From: Opitutia bacterium
Lineage (GTDB): Bacteria; Verrucomicrobiota; Verrucomicrobiia; Opitutales; Coraliomargaritaceae
Reading direction: 5' to 3'
DNA length: 30,708 nucleotides
Assembly (NCBI GenBank): GCA_018663485.1
Contig: JABJQI010000016.1
Location: 1-30,708 of the forward strand
Position 1 is the first letter of the stretch. The number at the start of each line of letters is the position of its first letter. The notes under the pieces are model-generated. The model ran no database searches. It was not told the origin of the DNA and saw nothing but the letters and a program-made list of their open reading frames with translations. Both the position numbers and the translations under genes were made by a program. Positions 8,319-16,521 of the stretch are shown here, one piece after another.

Positions 8319-9341
8319 CTAGGCCACGGCAACATCCGGTCGATACGTCGCGAAAATCATTTTTCCGCCAGCAGACGGCACCACAGAGTCCACCTCGACT
8401 TGCACTTCTTTACCAATTTGCGAGCTACCGCCATTCACCACCAGCATTGAGCCGTCCGACAGATAACCAATCGCTTGACCTGCATCTTTGCCAGCCCGCA
8501 CCAACTCAACATTCACCAGAGTTCCAATCGAGACTTTTTGGTTCAGCGCCTTCACTAGGGTTGTGATATTCAACCACTCTACCTCATGAAACTCTGCAAG
8601 TTTTGCTAAGTTATAATCCGTTGTTAGCAGCTTAGCTTTCATTGACACTGCCAGAAAAACTAACTTAGAATCCACTGCCTGTACATCCAAAACATCACTC
8701 TCGTGGATGCGTAGGTCCAGATGCTTCATCTTACGTAGTCGATTCAAAATATCCAGCCCCTTGCGGCCCTTCTCCTTGCGAATCGGATCCGGAGAATCCG
8801 CAATAGCTTGCAGTTCATCCAACACGAAGCGTGGAATTAACAAAGCATGTCCCATCCATTTACTCTCACAGATGGGCGCGATACGCCCGTCAATTAAGGC
8901 ACTGGTATCCACGACCACGAGCGGCGTCTCTACATTCTCCGGGCTAAATCGCACATATGGAATGACCAGATCAAATTCATCCTTACCGCGAAGCGCAATC
9001 ACGGTGGCAAGATACATCGAGATCACATACAAAGCTAGACGAGCCAAGTACAGCATCTGCGCTAACTCAGGGTCTCCCTCCAAGGGCTCAAACAAGGGAG
9101 ACGTGCCCAGCAGATAGGCAATCGTACCACCGATGACCAGACCAAAGGTAATCCCCGAGAGGCCACGCAATGAAAAACCCCGCAGCAGCAGGTCGATCAG
9201 AATCACCAGACTCGCCATGCTCATGCCGACGAAAATGACTAGCCACAAGCTCCACTCTGGCACCTGGTACGAGATCAACACACAACCAAGCAGACTGATC
9301 AGCAGGAAGAAGATACGAAAAATGAGCAGAGTTTTCTTCAT
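8319..9341 (-). CDS. Membrane-anchored PIN and TRAM domain protein (YacL-like)
   Basis: Predicted ribonuclease tethered to the inner membrane, 340 residues. Four hydrophobic segments are visible (about 6-27, 31-53, 60-80, 98-118), then a PIN nuclease domain (about 140-262) with the acidic residues expected for metal binding: Asp145 (VVVDTSALIDGR), Glu176 (VLDELQAIAD), Asp224 (AVDSKLVFLA) and Asp242 (TTDYNLAKLA). A TRAM RNA-binding domain closes the protein (about 267-332). This order matches the YacL/PIN-TRAM family widespread in Gram-positives, Thermus and PVC bacteria; its substrate is unknown. A TTG sits directly before the ATG; I chose the ATG at 9341. The small membrane protein gene upstream is 21 bp away, so they are probably co-transcribed. 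Confidence 0.9.
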   Translation of the reverse strand: MKKTLLIFRIFFLLISLLGCVLISYQVPEWSLWLVIFVGMSMASLVILIDLLLRGFSLRGLSGITFGLVIGGTIAYLLGTSPLFEPLEGDPELAQMLYLARLALYVISMYLATVIALRGKDEFDLVIPYVRFSPENVETPLVVVDTSALIDGRIAPICESKWMGHALLIPRFVLDELQAIADSPDPIRKEKGRKGLDILNRLRKMKHLDLRIHESDVLDVQAVDSKLVFLAVSMKAKLLTTDYNLAKLAEFHEVEWLNITTLVKALNQKVSIGTLVNVELVRAGKDAGQAIGYLSDGSMLVVNGGSSQIGKEVQVEVDSVVPSAGGKMIFATYRPDVAVA

Positions 9342-9362
9342 CAAAGAATGATCGCCAGCAGT

Positions 9363-9506
9363 CTAAAAACGAAGTGCGCCCGACAGCCACGCAGCCACAA
9401 AGGGGAGTGTCATAAACAAAAACATTAAAACAAAAATAATCAGCTTAGCCCGATCTACTTTTTTTTGCAAATCCGCGTGCCTCACTGCTTCGTTTAAATG
9501 CTTCAT
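9363..9506 (-). CDS. Small single-pass membrane protein, unknown function
   Basis: A 47-residue protein beginning MKHLNEAVRHADLQKKVDRAK, an amphipathic charged N-terminus, followed by one strong membrane segment (about 22-43, LIIFVLMFLFMTLPFVAAWL) and a short tail. The frame continues 13 codons upstream to 9545, but those residues look random and I prefer the ATG at 9506. It lies between the SUMF1-repeat protein gene (upstream on the minus strand) and the PIN-TRAM gene (21 bp downstream), in the same direction, which supports it being real. I do not recognise a family. It could be a small partner of the PIN-TRAM membrane nuclease, but that is only position-based. Confidence 0.6.
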   Translation of the reverse strand: MKHLNEAVRHADLQKKVDRAKLIIFVLMFLFMTLPFVAAWLSGALRF

Positions 9507-9577
9507 CGTGCTGGGACTATGCCAGAAGCCCATCCCCAAAAGCAACTCGAACTTGCCCCCGACAAGTTAATTAAATG

Positions 9578-11332
9578 TCAATCGACGAGCACCACGATTC
9601 GAAAACCAGTTAGTCGATTACGTTCGCCTCGTGATGCATATCGTGTCGGCACGCTGAAAATCGACTCTATTCGGTCTTGTGCATGCCCGCCAATATGACG
9701 TGCCTCCTCCGAGGTAAAGCGATCGCCTGACTCTAACCACTCACTGACATTCCCCAGCAGATCGTAAAACCCACTCGCAAACGGCACTTTCTTGCCGACG
9801 GGCTGAGCCACCCCATCTGCATCCGAAATACTCCAGACGTGTTCTTCAAGCACGACATAACGCAAACGACCCAAGGCTTGGCGAAATTCATTCTCTGATG
9901 GCAAGCGAACTTCTTGACCTAAAATCCAAGACAAACGCTCGCAAAAATTTTTAGCCTCGGTCCAACTCACCGAATCCACCGGATTCACATCACCTTGGTT
10001 ACGACTCGGATTCGTGCCCATGATCAAAGCATACAGTGCTTGAGGCACCTCAGTACGAAGCATGCGTAAACCCTTCGCCGCTGGCACAGGAAGCAACGCA
10101 TCATACACACGATCCTGAATGTAGCCGAGGTCGCTTTGCACCAAGTTCAAATAGCGCACCTTCACCTCAAGTTCCTCATCATTGAGCGAACTTCGCGGGA
10201 ACGCATTCTGCATGTGCTTAATATCGCGACGCAAAGCCACAATCACTTCCGCGGCCTCATACGAACGACGCTCAGAGAGTAGGCGCTTCAGCAAATCGTG
10301 ATTTTCCTCGACCTTTAAGCCCAGCTCAACGCTTTGGGCGGTCTGACTTTTTCGTCGAAACTCTATCACTCGCTCCGATGATGCGTAAGGACTGTCGGGA
10401 TACGCTTTATTCAACTCTTTTTGCAGCCGTGCCACTTCCCCATACAAGCTCGCCGACTTTAGCGTTTCACCTTCCGCGCGACTCGCATCAGCCAGCCTCG
10501 ACACTTCCTCGATTTCAAGATAATCTTGACCCGACTCGATCCCCACCCATTTCACCTTTAAGCCCTCCAACCTAGGCACACTCGCTTGATTGGTGCCGCG
10601 ATATTCACGATTAAGCTGCTGCTGGATACGTATGGCCTGCTGCAACATGGCCGCTGCAGACTCCCACTCGTACTTTGCAATAAATGTATCTGCATCTCGC
10701 TCAAAATCGAGACTCTGCTGTAACAACGGCTCAGCCGTGAGATAGCGTGCCTGCCGCTGCAAGCGAGTGGCACGCCCCACATTGTAGGCCGAACTCAACG
10801 GGAAATTCTCATTGATTGCTTTTTGCCCCTCAAACGCTTCCTGGTACTTATTACACGCCGCATCATACATCTGATCATTCGCCAAAGCCTGCGCCTCGGA
10901 CTCCAATTTTAGACTGGTTACCCTCAGCAGCTCAGCGGACAAATTCTGATAGCGCTGCCGCAGATTATCCAAGCGTTGCGTTGCCTGAATATTATAACCA
11001 GGCGTCGCATCGACATATTGACGCTGCAGATCCAGCGCACGCTTCAACAACAACATATCCTGCGGCTCAGCCTGACGCATCGCCAACACCTCCTCAAATT
11101 GCGCCTCAACTTCAACACTCTGCTTACGCAGCGCGATCGCCTCAACTGAAATCTCTACCGCTGCAGTGCGTACGCTATAATCGACCTCCTTCGGCCCAAA
11201 TTGACTCAAGAACCAAAATAGCCCCAACATAGCCGAACAGGCTATGATTATAAGCAACACGATCATGAATCGCTTAAAACCACTGGTTTCGTAGGATCGG
11301 CGGGTGCGGAGAGACTTCTTCAAACGGAGCAT
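9578..11332 (-). CDS. Membrane-anchored 67-residue-repeat protein with C-terminal SUMF1/FGE-like domain
   Basis: 584 residues. A basic N-terminus and one membrane segment (about 22-44) suggest an N-in anchor with the rest in the periplasm. Residues about 78-412 are helical and Gln/Glu/Leu-rich and contain five copies of a 67-residue unit: positions 111, 178, 245, 312 and 379 correspond (Pro, Pro, Arg, Pro, Pro), as do Arg 120, 187, 254 and 321 and the aromatic residues 177, 244, 311 and 378. The core reads A..xQ..hN..(Y/F)P.S. It ends in a formylglycine-generating-enzyme-like domain (about 427-582: TEVPQALYALIMGTNPS, NPVDSVSWTEAKNFC, RLPSENEFRQA, GLLGN-like DLLGNVSEW, ASRGERNRLTGFR). The catalytic Cys pair of true FGE before the final GFR is absent, so it is more likely a binding or structural domain than a sulfatase activator. 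No sulfatase is nearby. Confidence 0.85.
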   Translation of the reverse strand: MLRLKKSLRTRRSYETSGFKRFMIVLLIIIACSAMLGLFWFLSQFGPKEVDYSVRTAAVEISVEAIALRKQSVEVEAQFEEVLAMRQAEPQDMLLLKRALDLQRQYVDATPGYNIQATQRLDNLRQRYQNLSAELLRVTSLKLESEAQALANDQMYDAACNKYQEAFEGQKAINENFPLSSAYNVGRATRLQRQARYLTAEPLLQQSLDFERDADTFIAKYEWESAAAMLQQAIRIQQQLNREYRGTNQASVPRLEGLKVKWVGIESGQDYLEIEEVSRLADASRAEGETLKSASLYGEVARLQKELNKAYPDSPYASSERVIEFRRKSQTAQSVELGLKVEENHDLLKRLLSERRSYEAAEVIVALRRDIKHMQNAFPRSSLNDEELEVKVRYLNLVQSDLGYIQDRVYDALLPVPAAKGLRMLRTEVPQALYALIMGTNPSRNQGDVNPVDSVSWTEAKNFCERLSWILGQEVRLPSENEFRQALGRLRYVVLEEHVWSISDADGVAQPVGKKVPFASGFYDLLGNVSEWLESGDRFTSEEARHIGGHAQDRIESIFSVPTRYASRGERNRLTGFRIVVLVD

Positions 11333-11413
11333 AAGGGAATTGGAGCTGGCACTGTAAAAACGGTCTGACTAAATGAACTGCACGCTTGCCCTGCCGCAAG
11401 GCTAAAGGCTCCA

Positions 11414-11433
11414 TCAGTTGTCAGTTGTCAGTT
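11414..11433. repeat. Short tandem repeat, 7-base unit TCAGTTG
   Basis: TCAGTTG occurs twice in tandem followed by TCAGTT, perfectly conserved, in the gap between the divergent SUMF1-protein gene and tyrA. Such short tandem units can vary by slippage; no function is evident. Confidence 0.7.
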
Positions 11434-11495
11434 CTCCGAGAAAGTGTATATCACACACTATCTTTTTCTTTCTTCTTAAATAATCGAAGTTTTTC

Positions 11496-12341
11496 ATGTT
11501 TCAGCAGATTACAATCCTGGGGCCAGGCCTTCTCGGCGCCTCCTTAGCCATGGCAGTAAAAGAACGCGCTCTCGCCACACGAGTCGTGACATGGTCCCGA
11601 CGCCCTGAGTCGCGCGCAAAGTGCCTGAAGCAGAGCTGGTGCGATGTGGTGCACGACACCCCCGAAGAGGCAGTCGCCGGCAGTGACCTGGTGGTAATCT
11701 GCACACCCGTCCAAACCATCGTCCCACTTCTAGTGCAAATCCGCCCAGCACTCGCCCCAGACGCACTGATTACTGATGTCGGCAGCACCAAGAGCCTGAT
11801 CTGCCGTGAAGCGCGCAGCGTAACCGAAGGCCACTCGGCCACTTTCATCGGCGCGCATCCGATGGCTGGCTCTGAACAAGCAGGCATGGAATATGCACAA
11901 TCCAACCTTTTTGAAAAAGCAGCCTGCATGCTCACACCACTCGAGGAGGCTTCCAGCGAAGCGATCGCCAAACTCTGCGCATTCTGGGATACACTCGGCA
12001 TGACTGTCTCAATTGTGTCGCCCGAAAAACATGACGAAATCGTCGCCCACGTTAGCCATCTACCACACCTACTCGCCTCCACGCTTTGCGGCTACCTCGC
12101 CACCCAAGACGACACCTGGCGGACCCTCGCCGGCGGTGGACTACGCGATACGACACGGGTCGCATCTGGCGATCCGCAGCTCTGGAAGCAGATCCTAGAA
12201 CAAAACAACGACGAAGTTCTGCGTGCGATCGAAGGCTTCGAGCAGCAGCTTCATCATCTCAAAACCGCCCTCCTAAACCAGAACTCGGTCGGCATCGTCG
12301 CCCAACTCGAACGCGGCAAAACTTTCCGCGATCAATTGTAA
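11496..12341 (+). CDS. tyrA: Prephenate dehydrogenase
   Basis: Oxidative decarboxylation of prephenate to 4-hydroxyphenylpyruvate with NAD(P)+, the committed step to tyrosine; cytoplasmic. The 281-residue protein has the N-terminal Rossmann glycine motif ILGPGLLGASLA (7-18), the conserved segment TDVGSTK followed by GAHPMAGSEQAGMEYA with the catalytic His region, and the C-terminal all-helical dimerisation domain carrying VSHLPHLLA and GGGLRDTTRVASGDPQLW. No chorismate mutase or ACT domain is fused, so it is the simple form and no feedback-sensing domain is visible. aroA follows on the same strand after 219 bp that hold a palindromic repeat. Confidence 0.95.
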   Translation: MFQQITILGPGLLGASLAMAVKERALATRVVTWSRRPESRAKCLKQSWCDVVHDTPEEAVAGSDLVVICTPVQTIVPLLVQIRPALAPDALITDVGSTKSLICREARSVTEGHSATFIGAHPMAGSEQAGMEYAQSNLFEKAACMLTPLEEASSEAIAKLCAFWDTLGMTVSIVSPEKHDEIVAHVSHLPHLLASTLCGYLATQDDTWRTLAGGGLRDTTRVASGDPQLWKQILEQNNDEVLRAIEGFEQQLHHLKTALLNQNSVGIVAQLERGKTFRDQL

Positions 12342-12360
12342 TTCGAGCCAGGTTCCTATT

Positions 12361-12440
12361 GGAGGGAAACGCTCCGTCGTTTCCACCGACAGCCCAAGCG
12401 AGCTCTATCTACGCACGGAAATGACGGAGCATTTCCCTCC
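12361..12440. repeat. Dispersed palindromic repeat, copy 1 (tyrA-aroA gap)
   Basis: Two 24-base arms, 12361-12384 and 12417-12440, are reverse complements at 22 of 24 positions, with 32 bases between. The shared core is AAATGCTCCGTCATTT bounded outside by GGAGGG. The same element occurs at 29918-29979 between purE and purK. The right arm is followed by ATTTTT, so as RNA it could also terminate or attenuate tyrA transcription. Confidence 0.85.
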
Positions 12441-12560
12441 ATTTTTAAAAATTTGTTTCTTCAGTTGCCCAAAGGGCGCCCACTTTACTCATCCCCTCGG
12501 GGCAAATCGTTCCAATTCACCATCTCCGCGCGACTCGCGCTTCGTCAGCGTTTCCAAAAA

Positions 12561-13919
12561 ATGACCGATCCACTTCCGATTACACCCTTCACTCAAAAGC
12601 TCGACAACACCATCCAGTTGCCGGGCTCAAAGAGCATCACTAACCGTGCACTGATTCTCGCCGCGCTCGCCGATGGCGAAACACGTCTCGAAGGCTCACT
12701 ATTTAGCCGCGACACTCGCATCATGCTGGAAGCGCTTACCACCTTGGGCTTTGAATGCGCAGCCGATCAGACTGCACACACCATCACGGTCAAAGGAGAG
12801 AGCGGCAAAATCCCTAACACTTCTGCCGAGCTGCACGTTGGCAACGCCGGCACTGCCGCGCGCTTCCTTGCCGCTTTTCTGGCTTTGCAAGCAGGCGGCA
12901 CTTACCGACTCGACGGCGACCCTGCCATGCGCGAGCGCCCCATGTCCGGGCTACTCGACGCCATCGTCGCACTCGATGCCGCTGAGTTCGAGTTCCACGG
13001 CACACCAGGGCATTTTCCATTTACGCTCAGAGCCAAGGGTTACAAAGGCGGCACCGCCACAGTCGATGCCAGCGCCAGCAGCCAGATCCTCTCCGCACTA
13101 CTCCTCGCGGCACCAGCAGGTTCAGGCAATGTACAGCTCGCCTGCCCTGGAGTGCGCCCCGCTTACGTCGCGATTACTTTAAAAATGCGCGAAGCTTTTG
13201 GCGCAGCCCCAGTCTCCAGCGATGCCGATGGCAATTATTCATTGCCAGCATTGCAATACAAGTCGCCGTGCAGCGGCATCTACTCGATCGAGCCAGACAT
13301 ATCCGCTGCCAGCTATTTCTTGGCACATACCCTGGTCCAAGGCGGCCAGCTCACCATTCCCAACCTCAGCCCCGATCCACTACAAGGCGACGCCCACTTC
13401 ATCGAAGTGCTCGCCCACCACGGACTGCGCGTCGACGCTAAATCCAAGCAATGGATCGCCAATTGTACCAGCCCAGAGGCAATCGGCCGCGGCCATCGCG
13501 AGATCGACTTCAACCCATTTTCCGACACTTTCCTAACCTACGCTGCGATCGCACCGCTACTCGGCGGCTCCGTTCGCATCTGCGGCATTGCCCACACGCG
13601 CCACCAAGAGACAGATCGCATCGCCGGTATGGCGAATGAACTCTCCAAGCTCGGCCAACTAGTGAAAGAAGAAGACGACGCATTGACTATTCGCATAAAG
13701 CCCAACGAGCTACGCGCCCGCGCCCTCAAGGCACGTAATGCGGGGCAACTTATCGAGATCGATACTTACGAAGACCATCGCTTCGCGATGAGTTTTGGTA
13801 TCCTCGGCAGTTTCGATCTGATTGGCGACGGCAAGCCCTGGCTCGCGATTCGAGATCCTCAATGCTGCGGCAAGACCTTTCCCGACTTCTTTGAGGCATT
13901 GGACCACTTGCGTGAGTAA
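12561..13919 (+). CDS. aroA: 3-phosphoshikimate 1-carboxyvinyltransferase (EPSP synthase)
   Basis: Joins shikimate-3-phosphate and phosphoenolpyruvate in the shikimate pathway; cytoplasmic. The 452-residue protein shows the N-terminal PGSKSITNRALILAALADG (21-39) with the Lys that binds PEP, the family signature LHVGNAGTAARFL (91-103), the GDPAMRERPM (119-128) segment and the C-terminal DRIAGMANEL region. The frame extends upstream to a TTG at 12453, but the first 36 residues have no resemblance to the family, so I start at the ATG at 12561. It follows tyrA, with which it is functionally paired, and ends 82 bp from the convergent rsmE across a large palindrome. No Shine-Dalgarno is present. 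Confidence 0.95.
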   Translation: MTDPLPITPFTQKLDNTIQLPGSKSITNRALILAALADGETRLEGSLFSRDTRIMLEALTTLGFECAADQTAHTITVKGESGKIPNTSAELHVGNAGTAARFLAAFLALQAGGTYRLDGDPAMRERPMSGLLDAIVALDAAEFEFHGTPGHFPFTLRAKGYKGGTATVDASASSQILSALLLAAPAGSGNVQLACPGVRPAYVAITLKMREAFGAAPVSSDADGNYSLPALQYKSPCSGIYSIEPDISAASYFLAHTLVQGGQLTIPNLSPDPLQGDAHFIEVLAHHGLRVDAKSKQWIANCTSPEAIGRGHREIDFNPFSDTFLTYAAIAPLLGGSVRICGIAHTRHQETDRIAGMANELSKLGQLVKEEDDALTIRIKPNELRARALKARNAGQLIEIDTYEDHRFAMSFGILGSFDLIGDGKPWLAIRDPQCCGKTFPDFFEALDHLRE

Positions 13920-13923
13920 GTGA

Positions 13924-13998
13924 CAAAGGAGTGTGGGCGACTCGCCCACGTTGAACCCATATTGACGCAAACGAGGGCGAGTCGCCCTCACTCCTTTG
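13924..13998. repeat. Large palindrome between convergent aroA and rsmE
   Basis: Arms 13924-13950 and 13972-13998 are reverse complements at 25 of 27 positions, separated by 21 bases. Each arm itself contains the palindrome GGGCGACTCGCCC (or its near copy), so the DNA can form either one long hairpin or two small ones. It fills the gap between the stop codons of two convergent genes and could act as a bidirectional transcription barrier; there is no T-run. Confidence 0.88.
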
Positions 13999-14001
13999 AG
14001 T

Positions 14002-14748
14002 TCACAGCTCCGTCGCTGTCTGCTCGGTCCAAAGTCCGAGCTTCGTCGCCGTCGCCGACACAGCAGCCACGCAGGCCGTTTCAGCTCGCAGCACATGAGC
14101 ACCTAGATGCGCGAGCTTCCAACCGTTCTTACGAAGCACGTCGCGTTCGTAAGACGACCAACCTCGCTCTGGCCCGAGCGCAATCACTGCACTTGCAGCA
14201 GCATCGGGTAAGACTTCGCCCAACGAACCACCTGCCTCGTAATTATCCAACGCCACATGCGTATCCGCACCATGCAGTGCGGAGATTGCCGACTGCAGGT
14301 CAGCATGCATCGCAACCTCGGGAAGACAGGTACTAAAAGCCTGCTCCGCACCCAAGCGGATACGATCCCGCCACTGATCCGTTTGCCACAAACTACTTTG
14401 CGCATACGAAGGTTCGCTGCGTTCGGCTTCGAAAAAATGAATGCCTGCCACGCCGAGACTCGCGCCCTCGAACAAAACACGCTTCGCCGTATGCGGCCGT
14501 GGTAGGCCGATTAACAAAGTCACTGGCAATCTCGCAGGTGCTGGCTCCGTGCCAACCACCTCGAGCTCGAAGCTACCATCAGGCTCTAGGCCCACGACTT
14601 TCGCCCGCGCGCGTGGCCCATAGGCGAAGCCAACAAACACCAAGGTGCCGACCTCTGCACGCAGCACTTTACGCAAATGCTGCGCACGGGGATCGCTGCC
14701 TTCGAGCCGAACCGACTCAAAGGCCTTATCAAAAAGCATTAAATTCAT
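14002..14748 (-). CDS. rsmE: 16S rRNA (uracil-1498-N3)-methyltransferase
   Basis: SAM-dependent SPOUT methyltransferase that modifies U1498 of 16S rRNA. The 248-residue protein has an N-terminal PUA-like domain (HLRKVLRAEVGTLVFVG) and the C-terminal trefoil-knot signature: ALGPERGWSSYE for SAM binding and HLGAHVLRAETACVAAVS, as in the RsmE family. Translation may instead start four codons upstream at 14760; I prefer the start giving MNLMLFDKAF, close to the usual beginning. It converges on aroA and is 69 bp downstream of the DEAD-box helicase stop on the same strand, both being ribosome/RNA-related, which suggests co-transcription. Confidence 0.92.
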   Translation of the reverse strand: MNLMLFDKAFESVRLEGSDPRAQHLRKVLRAEVGTLVFVGFAYGPRARAKVVGLEPDGSFELEVVGTEPAPARLPVTLLIGLPRPHTAKRVLFEGASLGVAGIHFFEAERSEPSYAQSSLWQTDQWRDRIRLGAEQAFSTCLPEVAMHADLQSAISALHGADTHVALDNYEAGGSLGEVLPDAAASAVIALGPERGWSSYERDVLRKNGWKLAHLGAHVLRAETACVAAVSATATKLGLWTEQTATEL

Positions 14749-14816
14749 GTCAGTGCGCATCCATGGCCTAAAGCCAATTTCAGCTTTTCCAAATTTCTGC
14801 TTTTCAGCTTTCCCTG

Positions 14817-16031
14817 TTACCGACGACGCCCGAAACGACTCGAACCCGAATTGCGCTTACGACGCTTCGGCGGAGCAGCAGACTCGCTGCGAATGATCGG
14901 TTCGTGAAAATAATTAAAACCATCAAACTTACGCTGCTTAATTGGCTGATCGATGAATTTCTCAATCGCATCGAGCTTCGCCTGCTCATCTGGAGCGACC
15001 AGAGTCATCGCATCGCCTTCACGCTGCGCACGACCGGTGCGTCCGATCCGGTGTACGTAATCTTCCGCATGCTCTGGCACATCATAATTAATAACGTGCG
15101 TTACATTAGCAATATCTAAGCCTCGCGAAGCAATATCCGTCGCGACGAGAATTTTCATCGTGCCGTCCTTGAATTGCTCCAAGGCCTTGGTACGGGCCTT
15201 CTGTTGCAGATTCGAGTGCATTGCCACACAACTGTAATCACGTTCCTGCAACCAGCGAGCGATACGATCTGCGCCGACTTTCATGCGACAGAAAATAATC
15301 ATACTATCAACTTCCATGCTGTCGATCAGAGCGATCAACAAGTCAAACTTCTGCATCGCGCCGACTGGATACACTTCGTGCTTCACGGTCTCAGCAGGCG
15401 TCAGCTTGATCCCGATTGAGACTTCGACTGGATCTTTCAGACTCTTCGCGACCAGGCGTTTGATGTCTTCCGATACAGTCGCAGAGAACAAAAGCGTCTG
15501 GCGGTTTTGATTACAGAGCTTAATAATACGCTGAACATCATCGATAAAGCCCATATCGAGCATACGATCGACCTCGTCCAGCACCAGCACCTCCACCGAG
15601 CGCAAATCGAAATTGCCCTGCTGTAAGTGGTCAAGCAAACGACCGGGAGTGGCAATCACGACATCTGCGCCTTCGCGCAGCTCGTCGAGTTGCTTGCCAT
15701 AGCCGACACCACCGTGAATCAGGCAGCACTTCGGCGCACAGTATTTACCGTACGATGAAAACTGATCTTCGACCTGAGCCGCAAGCTCACGCGTCGGCCC
15801 GAGTACTAGGCAACGTGGTGGTGCGCCTTTTTTGTGACCGCCGAGGCGATGCAGGATCGGTAACGCATAGGCCGCAGTCTTACCAGTACCGGTCTGCGCT
15901 GAGCCAATGACATCTTTGCCTTCGAGAATGTGCGGGATGGAGCCGGCTTGAATAGGAGTCGGCGTAGTGAAACCGAACTCGTCGATAGATTTTAGAATAG
16001 ACTCGTCGAGTCCAAGATCGTGGAACGTCAT
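14817..16031 (-). CDS. DEAD-box ATP-dependent RNA helicase (RhlE-like) with DEVD motif II
   Basis: ATP-driven RNA unwinding/remodelling enzyme, 404 residues. Motifs in order: Q-motif region (FTTPTPIQAGSIP, 21-33), motif I AQTGTGKT (45-52), Ia PTRELA (79-84), Ib TPGR (128-131), motif II DEVD (152-155) in place of DEAD, motif III SAT (183-185), then domain 2 with MHSNLQQKART, ATDIASRGLDI (motif V) and HRIGRTGR (motif VI). The last 25 residues are a basic, Arg/Ser-rich tail (PKRRKRNSGSSRFGRRR), typical of RhlE/CsdA-type helicases that act on structured rRNA. The Ala-to-Val change at the third motif II position is conservative, and activity is expected. The neighbour rsmE suggests a ribosome-assembly role; the exact paralogue is not assignable. 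Confidence 0.94.
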   Translation of the reverse strand: MTFHDLGLDESILKSIDEFGFTTPTPIQAGSIPHILEGKDVIGSAQTGTGKTAAYALPILHRLGGHKKGAPPRCLVLGPTRELAAQVEDQFSSYGKYCAPKCCLIHGGVGYGKQLDELREGADVVIATPGRLLDHLQQGNFDLRSVEVLVLDEVDRMLDMGFIDDVQRIIKLCNQNRQTLLFSATVSEDIKRLVAKSLKDPVEVSIGIKLTPAETVKHEVYPVGAMQKFDLLIALIDSMEVDSMIIFCRMKVGADRIARWLQERDYSCVAMHSNLQQKARTKALEQFKDGTMKILVATDIASRGLDIANVTHVINYDVPEHAEDYVHRIGRTGRAQREGDAMTLVAPDEQAKLDAIEKFIDQPIKQRKFDGFNYFHEPIIRSESAAPPKRRKRNSGSSRFGRRR

Positions 16032-16521
16032 GATATGTGGTCTGGGTGAAAAGCCCGGCCAACTTACGCATCCGGGTCCAATTAAGAAGTCGCGTAGCGT
16101 GCGCGTATTTGTTTGAGAATCAAGGAGAAAGCGTACCTGCCGAATATCGGGGCACTGCTCGTCTAGCCTGACTCACACTCTTGATCTAACTCATAATCCT
16201 CGAAGCAACGCCACCGAAACTCTAAGCGGATTGAGATTACGAGTGAGGGTATGATTAAGATTCAAACAGAGTCCGGCCTAGGACGGAAAGCCAATCGATC
16301 AATGTAGGACTGAATCAGTATCCTCATTGCACAGGCCAAAATGATGAGTAATTACCATATTCCATGTGGACCAGGGCGACTACGGTTTGATAGCGCAGCC
16401 CCAGTCACACAATGTTCAGATATGGATGCTCATCCTTCAAACTTGGTTCGATCCTAGGCCACCGTGCTTAGAAATCTCCAGTGCTCGACATTTGCGTCTG
16501 AAGCCATAGTTTGGGACGTAA
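16032..16521. other. Gene-free divergent region before the NhaC-type antiporter
   Basis: About 490 bp between divergent genes. I see no coding frame with family resemblance, no tRNA and no riboswitch that I recognise. A minus-strand frame reaching from 16982 to 16437 overlaps the antiporter gene out of frame and is a shadow. The region must contain promoters for the helicase and the antiporter. Confidence 0.5.

Noticed and set aside
11501..12082. 193-residue minus-strand frame inside tyrA
   Set aside because: Antisense shadow of tyrA with no recognisable domain.
16171..16290. Possible RNA-like pairing in the helicase/antiporter gap
   Set aside because: Only about 9 of 10 bases pair in the best arm; not above chance in 490 bp.
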